Notes under the pieces: generated by a model
Seen by the model: the letters and a program-made list of their open reading frames with translations, nothing else
Told to the model about the DNA's origin: nothing
Database searches by the model: none
Position numbers and translations under genes: made by a program
Part shown: piece by piece, positions 45,339 to 56,302 of the stretch
Position numbering within the stretch: position 1 is the stretch's first letter
Layout of the letters: the number at the start of each line of letters is the position of its first letter
Origin: Auriscalpium vulgare
Taxonomy: Eukaryota; Basidiomycota; Agaricomycetes; Russulales; Auriscalpiaceae
Direction: 5' to 3'
DNA length: 64,000 nucleotides
Assembly: GCA_019915015.1 (NCBI GenBank)
Contig: JAHBBC010000001.1
Location: forward strand, 1,240,001 to 1,304,000

Positions 45339-46251
45339 CTACTGTGGTATGGGCACTGGCACGCCCATCTTGTCATCGATATTCAGCCCGACCACGAATC
45401 TCGCCGTAAGGGCATAGAACCCGACCGTCGCGGTAGCCAGGACCATCTGCGAGTCGCTCAAGAATGCGCTCAGGCCGTTGTACACCGCATCGGGGATGTG
45501 CACCAGGGAGAGCGAGAAGTCCGCGAAGTTGAGGGCGGCGACGAGCTCGGGGGCGAGCGTGCCGTGGAACGTCGTGCCTGGGGTGAGGCCGCTAAAGGGC
45601 GGCGCGAAGCGGATGGTCTGCAATTGCGCGGTGGTCAGGCCCTCCGAGCGCGCGACGGGCTCGTGCTGGATCCTGCACCGTCTCTGTTAGAATGACAAGT
45701 AGGCAGAGAGTGTGGATTTATCTATACCAAATGTAAGCGGCGTTGCTGATGACTGCCGAACGGAGGATCTGCGACTCGGGCGAGCAGGTCAGGAGGTCCA
45801 CACCGGACCGCGAGGCTCGTACGGTACGCACAATCAATTCCCGCATGGTCCCAGGGATGGTGTTGTTGTTTCTGATCGTCGTGGCGATATCGTTCCAGGA
45901 GTCAGCGAGGTTATCGTCGTTCAGGCTGGCGGAGGACGTCAACAAAGCGCCAGGGCGCCGCGGTCTACGAGGCAGACGCACAGTACGCCATCCAGGTCGA
46001 GGAGCGTGTCGTTGGGCCGTCGTGCACGAAGGGCATCTGCGACCTTCATATCGAGAAATGAGTTGTTAAAGAGCGTCGTTCGCGTGAGGGTGTATAGGTG
46101 TGTCACTTACTGGGTCCGTCCCCGGCGCGGGGAAGACGTAGGGCACCCGTGCGGGGAGATTGTCGTCCCGCTTCGCCACTGGCAAGCGCGCTAGCACGGC
46201 GCTCACATAGCTGGCAAGGAGAGCGAAGAGGATGGAAGGGACGTATACCAT
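45339..46251 (-). CDS. Secreted carboxymuconolactone decarboxylase / AhpD-like fold protein
   Basis: Five exons (46111-46251, 45982-46043, 45832-45925, 45728-45768, 45339-45672) give 223 residues. The first 20 or so residues (MVYVPSILFALLASYVSAVL) form a signal peptide. The remainder is a CMD-type helical domain: RVPYVFPAPGTDPVADALRA, then TLLDLDGVLLNDDNLADSWN, NNNTIPGTMRELI, then the signature stretch ILRSAVISNAAYIWIQHEP with VARSEGLTTAQL. The CxxC redox motif of peroxidase-active AhpD proteins is absent, so peroxidase activity is not indicated; a decarboxylase, isomerase or unknown role is possible. Three of the four introns lie close together in the core, and each junction is fixed by frame. 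Confidence 0.82.
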
Positions 46252-47024
46252 AGTTATGTGCTGGACGAATAGAAGGGTCTCATCAAACATATAGCTTTAT
46301 ACCGCGCGCTTACCATGGATGAGCCAGTGAATACATGCTGGACCCTGATGGTGAGACACATGAGAATTGCTCTAGACGCAGAAACGACGCGAAAAGATCA
46401 AAGGGTTGCTTCCATGCCCGACGGCATCAGCGTGCCCGTCGCAGCGCGTGAGTCGATCACTCGACGGCATGTACCACCGCGATGGCATGGGATTTTCGGC
46501 AAGCTTGAGGAGGACGTCAGGACGAGAGATTCCAGCCCGGCAAGGACTCAGTATGCATATGGTGGAGAATGTTCGAAGTGCAAGAAATTGATGCGCCACG
46601 AGGATTGCTTCATCAGCGCCGGTGGAAACCGGGGATTAGTATCTTATAATAATGTTGGGATGAGAATTCTGGATTGAGATGGGTGCGGACCTCTTGCCTC
46701 GCAGCCGTGTGCGCAGTCGCACGAGCTGGTTTGGAATCAGGAAGAAGGCAGGACACATCACGCTCATGATGTGTCCTGTTCAACTTCCAAATTTCAACCT
46801 TCGCCTCGGATCACGGCGACGATATTGGCTACTAAAGTCCATCTGCGTCATATTCGCAGTAAATTCTGGGTAGACTGGGAGATACTCTAACTGTAGAAAG
46901 ATATAAGAAATAAAAGGATGTCGACGAAAGATTGGGTATGCGCGTGTAGGGGTATATGTGTATGTGTATGTGTATCATGGGGTAACGGAAATGAAATGTC
47001 CAAGCACGCCGGAACCACAAACTA
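46252..47024. other. Intergenic region between two minus-strand genes
   Basis: Holds the promoter of the CMD-type gene and the GH16 3' UTR. A TGTGTA simple repeat lies at about 46953-46977. A 120-residue open frame at 46315-46677 (plus) contains CSKCKKLMRHEDC but no intron structure or recognisable family; I do not call it a gene. Confidence 0.45.
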
Positions 47025-48284
47025 TTACCACTGCTTCGGCGTGTAGACGCGCAGGGCGTTGATTTCCCAGTAAGCCTTGGCAAACGCGCCAGGGTTGTTG
47101 TCGACAACTGTAGGGAGAGCATGTCATCAGCGTCAATGTGCCGAATACACAACGGCGGATACCCACAGTCCTGACAACTGCCAGTCCCACACCCTGAGGA
47201 AGACCAGACCGTCCCCGCCCCCGCCCAATCGCCCTGATTAGGTGGGCGGTTAGCGGCTTAGAGGACGCAATGAAGGCAGCATTACTCACGCAGAATGTCA
47301 GGTCGAACACCATCTGATGTGCGTTGAAGTGTGAATCGTAGTCGCACATGTCCATCGGGAACGTGGCCGCTGGCGTGCCCCATGTCGGATTCGGAAAGAT
47401 ATTCTCGCCGCCGAATTGAATTTCCGGAGGGATCCAGCCGGCGAAACGGCTCCAGAACCACACCTGCACGCCTTTGTCGTGGGTTTTCGACATGACGTAG
47501 AAGCCGCCCTGGTTGTTGTTGAAATTCGTGCCGTAGGAGTTCGCGGGCTTGTCGAACGTGACGCCGCAGCCCTGATTGTAGTTGACCTCCGTGTTGCAGT
47601 CGGTGGATACGGTGTTCCTGGAGTGTGTCAGACAAAGGACAATACATGAGCGAAGAGGAGACGTACCCTTGCTGCCGTCGGTCGGGAGCCATGGTGCAAG
47701 ACGGAAGGGTATGGAGCGATGCGAGATTATCCCCGTTGAGGTTGACACCTGCGCGGTCAGATAAATAAGTCGGAAACCACAGCATTCAGTACTCAGTAGC
47801 GACGGACCTTCGATGATGTCTATCTCGCCGCCGTGGGGCCACGGCCCTGCCTGACTGAGAGTCCAGAACGCGGGCCAGGTGCTGCAGCCCTCTGGCATGT
47901 GGTGGAGGTCGAGGACGAATATCGCGTCGTCGTAGGCGTCATTCGACACGATGCGGACGCTGTCGCGTCCACGAGCCTCGGGACGAACGACGGACCACTC
48001 GTCTGCGCGCATGATGAATTTGCCGGGTTCAGCTGGGGCGACGCGTCAATGGCTGGGTCTCATGAGAAGGCGAGAGGCGCACCGTATGACAAGTTGGTGG
48101 CCAGTGCCGTGTCCTTGTTCACGTAGTTGACCCGCCCGTGCGTCGGGTCATCGTCGGTGAACCAGCTCCACCTGTCGCTGAGAAAGTCCTGGCCGACGAA
48201 CTTGTCCTTGAGAATGAAGTTTGCACTTGTGCGGCATGTGAGGAACAGGATGGACGAGAGGAGAGATGCATAGCCAGTACGCAT
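47025..48284 (-). CDS. Secreted GH16 endo-beta-1,3(4)-glucanase-like glycoside hydrolase
   Basis: Six exons (48083-48284, 47808-48032, 47667-47748, 47290-47617, 47167-47233, 47025-47107) give 328 residues. A signal peptide (MRTGYASLLSSILFLTCRTS) is followed by the beta-jelly-roll domain. SVRIVSNDAYDDAIFVLDLH and CSTWPAFWTLSQAGPWPHG lead into the catalytic motif GGEIDIIEG at about 135-143 (ExDxxE: nucleophile Glu137, Asp139, acid/base Glu142). Further strands carry CTMAPDRRQQG, YNQGCGVTFDKPANSYG, GGFYVMSKTHDKGVQVWFWS and VFDLTFCGDWAG, ending EINALRVYTPKQW. This matches laminarinase-type (GH16_1) enzymes of wood-decay basidiomycetes, which act on beta-1,3/1,4- or 1,3/1,6-glucans in fungal or plant walls. 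Confidence 0.93.
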
Positions 48285-48728
48285 GGTCGTAGTAGGGTGG
48301 CCCGAGACGTCTGTAAGGAGTGAACAGGTGTAGGCGGGCTAGAATATAAAGGAGGGACGAGAAAAGCGAGAAGCTGACGGCGGTCGCGATGAGCGTCATG
48401 GCATTTGAGCCTGTTGAATTTGGGCTCAAACCACATTGGTTAGAAACATGCATTGGACTGACAGACGGCTTTAGAAGCTGCCATGACGTGTCGATCAGGT
48501 CGGTGACCGTCGGCTGCAGTGAGATCGATAGTTGGATGATCCGCCTACAGCCGCTGGATGCTGATGATGAGAACGGAGATGATCAATTGTCGGGAGGAGT
48601 TGGGGAGGAGGAGGAATACACCGGGCGGCATCGCAACATTTCATACATTTTCGTCCCGCAGTTAATCCGACCTGATATTCCTACCCACTCTGACACCCCC
48701 GCCATTCGACCTTCCTTCAACCTCGACC
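48285..48728. promoter_or_regulatory. Divergent intergenic region, GH16 / F-box
   Basis: The starts of the minus-strand GH16 gene and the plus-strand F-box gene are about 445 bp apart; both promoters lie here. No gene or repeat seen. Confidence 0.45.
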
Positions 48729-50610
48729 ATGCCAGAAGTTGCTCTTTCCAGCGCATGCGCAGAGTGAGTAATAGCATCTCATCCGTCAAGCATCGGGGAT
48801 TACTCACCCATGATGACACAGCATTTTCCTCACCGCTGCCGCCTTTTGGGAGACAACAGGTCGTTCCCGCCTTGCCTTCGTCGAGGACGCCTCCCAGAGC
48901 TCTGCCGACAGCTATCGCAGGCTCGATGCTGAAGTCTTAGGCATCCAGTACATCCTCTCCGCCTACCGGACACGCCTTAACTCCCTTGCACCCATCGCTC
49001 GTCTGCCACCCGAGCTTCTCGTCCATATCTTCACTCTCTGTGCCTGTCAAGACCAGCCCGGGTCGGCGTCGGGTCAGGAGGGTGACTTAGCCTGTTACCT
49101 GGGGTGGATCCAAGTCACTCATGTCTCCCGCTGTTGGAGGCACACCGCCCTTGGGTGTCGAAGTCTCTGGGCGAGGATCAACTTCAAGCTCGGGGATGAT
49201 TGGACGCGCGAGTTCTTGACCCGTGCCGGTAGCGCACCGCTCGCGTTCGAGGGCCCGTTGAATCTGCCGCGCGTTGACGTGGTACTCGCACACCTGTCCC
49301 AAACCCGCGCTCTCGATTTCATGTCGACAGTCGACAAAGCCGACTCGGACGCCTTCCGTGTGCTTTGCGGGGCCCTCACGGAGCCCGCCCCCATCCTGGA
49401 GACACTCTCGCTCTGGTCACGTCCCCGCGCAATTACGCCCTCCCTCCCTTCTTCCCTCTTCCGCCAGTATTCACCGCGCCTGCGCACCATATCTTTAATC
49501 AATGTCGCGTCTTTCCCATGGAACGCCAAATTAGACGGAATCGTCGACCTAGACCTTGTTTTGTCGCGGTCGCTTGCACCACCCCCGTCGTTGAACGAAG
49601 TGCTCGAATTTATACGGGCATCGCCATCCCTCGAACAACTCAGTCTTTGGCATTGCATACCTGCCGCCACCCAGGACCAAGCCATAGCACCCGCTGAACG
49701 ATCGATTCACATGCCATCCCTGAAGAGCTTCTCGCTTGGTGGAGACGCGTATGGATGCAGCACCGTCCTAAAGCACATCGCTTTCCCATCCACCACACAC
49801 GTTCGCCTCGTCATTGATCAGCCGACTGTTGGCAGAGAGGCTCTCATTCGCTCCATCATTCCTGACCTCTTCTCACATTTGAGGATAACGAAGAGAAACG
49901 AGAACCCGTGCTTCAAGCTGCTGGTCAAGCTGCACTTCAACAACACCGACGCCGAGGCCAGCTTCAGCGTCTGGACGCAGCCGGACCATTTTGACGGACG
50001 ACCCGACGTGATTCTTTCGCTGCACTTCGTCGTGTCGATCAATGCGTGGACGCCGCCATTCGCGACTGTGGCCTGGCACGCGTTCCGGGAGGCCCTCTCG
50101 AGCGACATGGGTCGTTTGCGGTTCATCACGGTGGAGAACGACTACTCCTCGCCGACGAACGACGGGTGGTTCGAATTTTTCGGGCCGATGGACGGCCAGA
50201 TGGGCGGCGTCGAGGAGCTTTCGGCGCAGGCCTATGCAGGGATCACGCTCTGCCACGCGCTCTCCATGTCTGTGCCCGCTACCAACCGCGCGAACTGGGA
50301 TTGGCAGCCATTCAAGTCGCCGAGTGCCGAGTGGATAGACGCGGACGAGGGCAGGATGTTTTTTCTGCCCGAGCTGACGTCGTTGACCCTCTGCGCCGTC
50401 AACATGTCGGCGCAGGTCCACATAGGGAGCGACATGGAGGATCCGGTGTGTCTGTCTGTCGCCCTGCCTTTGTGGCTCTTAGCGCGCCGGCTATCGGGCT
50501 CGCCGTTGAGAAACCTGCGTTTGGTGTCGTGTACGAGCCAGAGTGGCTGGGATTGGCTGAACTGTCTTGCGGGCGTCGTGGACGCTGTGACTTTTGTAGA
50601 TGATGTATAG
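48729..50610 (+). CDS. F-box protein with leucine-rich-like C-terminus
   Basis: Two exons (48729-48763 and 48822-50610) give 607 residues. A short N-terminal helix (SYRRLDAEVLGIQYILSAYR) precedes a clear F-box, IARLPPELLVHIFTLCA then GWIQVTHVSRCWRHTALGCR and SLWARI (about 70-130). This is the standard layout of the large agaricomycete F-box family, in which a coiled helix of the form LDAEI--L---L--Y---L--LAPIA-LPPE(L/I)L--IF precedes the domain. The rest has irregular LRR-like segments. Predicted SCF ubiquitin-ligase adaptor; substrate unknown. The first exon is tiny (35 nt) and relies on the donor GTGAGT at 48764. Confidence 0.85.
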
Positions 50611-51384
50611 ATGCTACTTACCTCCTGGGCTTACTGATAGAACTACTCTAGGCTTATACCATACTAGAAACGCCTTTCACTTATAATCCTGTTGTGATAC
50701 ATAGAGATGTACTTAATTAGAAGGGTTCGATGACGCTCGTAGACTTGCTGCGTTACTAATACTATTCAAATGCTTTGTAGACCGATCTATTGCCACGTGA
50801 CTATGTGTGGACTTTGCTTGAACTTGAAGTTGCTGGTTGAGTTTCTTCAACCCACAGCGTCACGGGTAATGTTCATGCCAGGCAAGGAAACGTCCTAACG
50901 GCCACGGTTTTCGGTGTGTCTGTGCTGTCTGTTGACATTGCCTCACGGTGTTCTCGAGCGATGCGTGCGTCTTCTCCGGTATGAATCGTACCGACATTAA
51001 TGACCTGTCGAGTGACGAAGCGCGCGAGCGGGACGGATATGTGGCTACATACAGAGCGGTCATGATTAACAGCAGGCGGCGGTGTGTCTAGCAATAGAGG
51101 CGTTAGATGCTCGTCACAGACACGAGCGGGAGAGACGCTCACGCTCACGGTAGAATCATGTCGTAGAGCGCATTCTAGATTCTAGGTCAACCCTAAAGCG
51201 CTTCCGCCGCGATCGTAAATTGAGCGAAGGGTGTGGTGTGCGTGCCCTCGGGACAGCTCGTAGTCCCAGGTGCACGGATGTAAATTTGGTTGGACTATGA
51301 GGGTCATAGATAGTGCGCGCAATTACAGAATAATACCGAGCGACAACTTCGCGGAACCGCGTCAATGGCTGTCGCGCCCTGCAC
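50611..51384. other. Intergenic region with repeat copy A
   Basis: Between convergent genes (F-box and MFS). It contains the repeat at 50792-50952 that resembles 53513-53692. No gene supported. Confidence 0.5.
50792..50952 (+). repeat. Direct repeat flanking the MFS gene, copy A
   Basis: Shares with 53513-53692, in the same order and orientation, the blocks GCCACGTGACTATGTGTGGA, GAGTTTCTTCAACC, ACAGCGT, GCCAGGCA, CCTAACGGC, GACATTG and CTCACGGTGTT, separated by diverged or indel-containing sequence. Confidence 0.75.
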
Positions 51385-53240
51385 CTACGCTGCAACGGAC
51401 CTCCTCTTCAGAACACGGTCCCCGCCCCAGCCCACCATCGCCACGACCGCGGCTCCCGCAAAACACGTCCCGACATACAAGATCATCCTCTCGAAGCGCC
51501 CGTCCGCGACGTCGAAGCCCGTCTTCTCGTGCGCAATCACGCTGCTCGGGCGCGCGGACAGGGCAGTCGAGATGGGCGTCGAGAGCAGGTTGCCGACACC
51601 ACGCGAGAAGAGGAGGAAGCCGAACAGCGTCGTCGAGAGCGTTGGGTCGTCGCCTGCGCTCGAACGCAATCAGTCAGCGCGCGTCGGGCGGACAAGGCGC
51701 AAATGGCGTACGAGCGATGTGGCGGAGGAACCCGGTCCACAGGCTGCTCCAGCCCGCTGCGAAGAGCCCGTACAGAACGCCGAAAAGCAGGAGAAGGGGG
51801 GCGTCGCGCCCACCTACGCCCCACAGGGTAAACGTGACGATGGAGGTAGAGCCGAGGGTGGATATGGCCAGGAGCCACGGAGAGAGATGGTCAGCAAGAG
51901 TGCCCATCATGATGCGGCCGAATACAGATGCACCTGCCATGCGGTAACAAAATTAGTCAAACCGACGATAGAAATCCGTCTCGTACCATTCAGGAGTGCC
52001 AGAGACAGAGAGGACGTCGACGTTGAGCCAACAGAGGATGCATATGCTGTGGAATACACAAGTCAGTGAGCCATACAGTAGCAGGAGGACTCCCGGGATG
52101 CCTTACTGGGCAGCCAGATGATCGGCAGAAAGTACGCGAATCCTTGCACCGTGTTCACGGCGAGGAGAAGCCACCACGTCCAGCTCTTCATCCACACGCC
52201 ATTCTCGGAAGACCGCGGCCCCGGGCCGTGAACGCGGTGCTCGGGCAAGCGTGGCCGGACGAGCGGGAGCGTAGGCAGCAGGGATAGAAGAAGCGCGACG
52301 GAGAGGTAGCGCAGCGTCGTTGCGGTTCCGTGGGCCCGGATGAGCGGCGGAATGATCAGAGGGAGGAGCAGGCCACCGGTGGCCGTGCCTAGAAAGACAA
52401 GGTAAGATATAGGTGTAGGATGGAGAGAGCGGCGTACCGGCAAAGACGACACCGTTGGCGAGCCCGCGGCGTCTGACGAACCATTCCGACAAGTAGGAGA
52501 TAGTGGGTGCATATAGTAGAGCTAGGTCCCCGTTAGTACGTGAATTCATGGTAGGACAATTCGAACTCACCCCCGCCAAGTGCGTACAGCACGCCCTGGA
52601 GGAATACGAGCTGCATGACCTACTGCACCATCAATGAATTGAACATGACGGCTAAGTGATGGACGACACACCGTAGTGGCGTAGCTCGCGCCAAACAAAC
52701 TTGCCCAGCACAGAGCACTTCCGATCCACATCGCAGTACGGCGGTGATGCGGGTACCGCGACGTGAACGGGTAAATGAATGGACCTAGACGCCATCCTTA
52801 GCAACGTAAGAGCATCCGAGAAGTCATACGGGTTGCGCACCTGAGCAATAGATGATCCCCGAGGACAGTGTGCCGACGAGTGGGAGGACGCTGGCTGCGT
52901 GCGGCTGCGCTGCGATGCTCGGGTCGTCGAGGTAAGCGTGAAGGAAGACGCCAAAAGCGTTGGGGAAGCCCCAAACAATGGTTTCAACCATATATGCGCC
53001 TGCGAGCTGCGGAGAAGGTCTCAGTAGGGCGGGACATAGTATATGTGGGACGTACGAAGGACCATGCTCCGAAACCACTGTCGACGGGCGCGAGAGCGTG
53101 TTCGTTGACGGTGCTGTCGGAGCCAAACGCACCATTTGCGATGCAGATGGCGCAAGGGAGGAGGACGATGCAGGCAAGGGAGTGCGCATGGCCAGTTCGA
53201 TGGACTCGGAGTCTGCAACCTCCAGTTGGATTCGAGACAT
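51385..53240 (-). CDS. MFS transporter, monocarboxylate-porter type
   Basis: Exons 2-9 (52841-53006, 52672-52784, 52571-52619, 52438-52521, 52107-52388, 51987-52046, 51712-51933, 51385-51653) sum to 415 codons and give a typical MCT-like protein: the membrane entry DSGFGAWSFLAGAYMVETIV then WGFPNAFGVFLHAYLDDP, then SGIIYCSGPFIYPFTSRYPH, LQGVLYALGGALLYAP, SEWFVRRRGLANGVVFAG (the loop 2-3/4-5 region), GLLLPLIIPPLIRAHG, SVFGRIMMGTLADHLSP and ending MVGWGGDRVLKRRSVAA. Exon 1 (53056-53240) from MSRIQLEVADSE is 185 nt, two bases out of phase with the conserved VDSGFGAWSF, which is in another frame. So either one base is missing or extra near 53070-53150, or the true start exon lies elsewhere. Transport of monocarboxylates or similar small acids is inferred. 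Confidence 0.8.
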
Positions 53241-53736
53241 ATTGAATGACTGATCGTCGATGAGCCAGGGAAGCTTTACGAAACTCCCTTTATAGAGCCC
53301 CGGAAGAACAGGTCGAGTCACTGAGTGCGCGTCGTGACGGCGCACCGTAAACAGGAAAAAACTTCCTGGCCCTCGATCAAAGCGTCCTGGTCTGCATGTA
53401 GGGAGAACACATCCAAGCGTCTTAGGTGCGCATCGTATGCACCTCGGAATGCACCTCGGAATGCCAGCGGAGTGTGGAAAGCCTAAGAAAGTTGTGTCTA
53501 CAGCGATATATGGCCACGTGACTATGTGTGGACGCGACGCGCATTATTTGTCTCTGCTTGCTGGTTCGAGTTTCTTCAACCAACAGCGTAGCAACCTTCA
53601 CGCCAGGCAGACCTAACGGCGACACCAACATCCACGACTTCTGGTATGCCTGCGCTGCCTGCTGCCGCTGAATGACATTGACTCACGGTGTTGACCCGAG
53701 AACTTGCCGCCGGATTCAAACAGACGTGGTACGCAG
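53241..53736. promoter_or_regulatory. Divergent intergenic region with repeat copy B
   Basis: Between the starts of the MFS gene and the coiled-coil gene, so it should contain both promoters. The repeat 53513-53692 fills much of it. A GCACCTCGGAAT tandem pair occurs at about 53440-53463. Confidence 0.5.
53513..53692 (+). repeat. Direct repeat flanking the MFS gene, copy B
   Basis: 180-bp counterpart of 50792-50952, ending CTCACGGTGTT 44 bp upstream of the start of the coiled-coil gene at 53737. The first 20 bp and the GAGTTTCTTCAACC block are exact matches. Confidence 0.75.
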
Positions 53737-55938
53737 ATGCGCCAGCCAAGCAGGAACCAGGACGATGGTGGTGGTAAGTGAATCAAGCTCTATGCCACAT
53801 CATTGTCTCTCTAAGGCTTGTGCCGCTCTCTTGTCTACAGAGTCCTCATCCACCCCCGACCGGTATGCAGCTCTGCAGCGAAAGCTGGATCTGTTGGGAA
53901 AGGTCCACGCTGATGCCAAGAAATCAGTGAGTGCTCGCCCACAAAGCTCCCGAAGCTCCCTAACGGCTCCGAACGACCGCATGTATCATAGTACCAGGGC
54001 GATCTAGAACGCTTGAAAGACGAGTTGCTACGCACGCAGAAGATCAACAATGAGCAATCCGACCGCATCGACAAGCTGAAACTAAAGAACGATGCACTCG
54101 ATGTGCGCATACAAGACCTCAAGCAAGCAAGCCTCACGGACCAGGCTGAAATCAAAGACATGCGCGTCAAGCTGCGCATGGCGGAGCAAGAGAGGGCGCA
54201 ACTCTCCTCGAAACAGGTCGCGGCAGGAGACACGAAGAAAGCGCTGCACAACTTAGAGGCTCGGCGCCGAGAGGAGCTGCGCGAACGAGAACGTCAGGCA
54301 GCGGACCTCAGCAAGGCTGTCGCAAGCGAAAAGAAGAGGCGCGAGGCCGCTGAGGCGATGCTACAGGAGGCGGCGGGGAAGGCAGAGAAGGAGGTGCGCG
54401 AGTCCCGTGCCAGCGCGCAAAGGCTCGAGTCGCATGTGAAGGAGGCGAAGGCACAGGCCGAACGGGCTCAGGCGGCGCTGCGGAATTCAAGAGAGGAGAC
54501 GAGCAGCAAAGAAGAAGACTTGCTCGAACAACTGGACGCCCTGCGCATGCTCCTCACTCGCGTAGCGAAGCAGTACGGTGCGCTCGCCGCTGCCACCGTA
54601 CCCAAAGCCAAATACGACCACCTCGAGCGCGAGCACCACTCTTCGCAATTCCGCGTCTTCCGGCTCGAGCGCAAGCTCGCGAATTCGGAAGACCAGGTCG
54701 CGCAGCTCGCTGGTCTCATCCGCCACACCCAGGACGCCAATGACCTGCTGAAGGCGGAGGCGTGTGAGGCGGAGCGCGAGCACGCCTTCTACGCGTCTGC
54801 GCTGAGGGAATTAGCCTTGCCTTCACGGGATGCCGGTGCTTCCACCGATGTTGGTCTCGCCGAGGACCTCGCGTCCGCGCACGCCGACGGACTGTCATTT
54901 GACCGGGACATGCAGGAGATGCGCGCTGCTACTGCGGAGAACTCCTTTCGATACTACCGAGGCTTTGGTCGGGAGGTCATCTACGCATTCCGCGTGGCCG
55001 TTGAGGACTGGGAGAAGGACTCTGCACAAGCTCACGCTCATGTGGCCGAACTGGACTCTGCAAGGTCAGCGCGGGATGCGGCGCTTGGCGACGTGCAAGC
55101 ATTGCGAACAGAGCTGCTGGAAGCTCAGCGCCAGGCGGTCGAGTTGACCGGCTCTGTGGAGATAGGGAAGGCGCGCGAGGCAGCTTTGACGCAGAAGATT
55201 GAAGCCGCCGAGACGATGGCCCGACAAGACGCTGCGATACATCGACAAGCTCTTCAGAAGGAGAAGGAAATCACGCAGAGGCACGCCACTACTGTCCAGA
55301 AGCACAAGATGGCAAAAGAGGCTCTTCGTGCTGAAATCGAGCAGTGCGTATAGCGCGCGGTCTTCACGACGCTGTCAATGCTGATTGATATGCGCTAGGC
55401 TGACAACTGAGCTCACTGACGCCGAACGGTATCAAGAAGCGTATTACAGCCTTGCGGACGAGGTCGGCACCCTAGCCGCCCGGAACGTCCTCGCTGAAGG
55501 CGAAGCCGTGAAGCTCAGCAACTTCGTCGCGGAGATCTTGTCTCATAACAACCCCGCACAACGTATCATGTACCTGGATCGCATCCGCCGCGAGCTCGCG
55601 GAAACAAAGCAGGTGCGCGCGGCGGACTTACTTGTTTATGCACATTTTTTGCTGACTTGAGCGGCTGTAAGGATCTGCTGTTGACCGCGCGCGAACGCGA
55701 TGCTGCGCATGCGCGGGGGAACGCGCTGCAGAACGAACTGGCGATGTACATCGCAGTTCCAGGAGACTTGAAGGCGAAGACAAACATCACCCGCGTGACG
55801 AGGATACCGTTGGCAACGCAGAGCTTGAACGTGAAAGCAGGAGGAGAGTATTTGAGGGCTGAAGTCGAAGAGGCGTCAATCGATCCACGGCATTTCGCAG
55901 ACGTCAGCGGGGAGATGACGATGGATGAATTGATGTGA
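53737..55938 (+). CDS. Long coiled-coil protein, function unknown
   Basis: Five exons (53737-53767, 53841-53926, 53992-55343, 55399-55612, 55672-55938) give 649 residues. It is almost entirely coiled coil from STPDRYAALQRKLDLLGKVH to about residue 560: DLERLKDELLRTQKINNEQ, RIDKLKLKNDALDVRIQDLK, EARRREELRERERQAADLSK and LEQLDALRMLLTRVAKQYG. A conserved-looking segment, YDHLEREHHSSQFRVFRLER, and a C-terminal globular tail (LAMYIAVPGDLKAKTNITR and VEEASIDPRHFADVSGEMTM) follow. No signal peptide or membrane segment. I do not recognise the family; a cytoskeletal or spindle-pole scaffold is a guess. The start at 53737 was preferred over 53765 because only it enters exon 2 in the coding frame. Confidence 0.78.
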
Positions 55939-56302
55939 GCCGATGTCTGTACTGTGTACATTCAGTTCATCCGTAGGGGCCTACGCGCCTCTCGGAGGTA
56001 TTTTCGTCTGTGGACATCACTGCAATATTGAGGATCGACATAGTCTCGGAAAGAGCCGTGGCGGAGCTTGGATATGAGCATCACGTGAGACGAGAATTCC
56101 CCCGAAAAGGGAATGATGTTGGAGAAGGGTGGGAGCCAATGGAACGGGCTCAATGCAACGTTGCGGCCGCGAGCTTATTCTCTCTCTAATCTCCTGCGCA
56201 CCTCGACTGTATATCCCCCGTTCCCTGCCGTCCGTCTCCCAGTGATACCTCCTACTCCGTGCTCCCATCTTCCCCGCATCCCCACACAGCACCCAAATAT
56301 TC
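55939..56302. other. Short intergenic region
   Basis: 3' UTR of the coiled-coil gene and promoter of the next. Nothing else seen. Confidence 0.5.

Noticed and set aside
46315..46677. 120-residue frame with CSKCKKLMRHEDC
   Set aside because: Two CxxC-like cysteines alone do not make a zinc finger; no intron, neighbouring support or family resemblance.
48389..48940. 183-residue plus-strand frame over the F-box start
   Set aside because: It overlaps the true first exon in another frame and stops just before the F-box domain.
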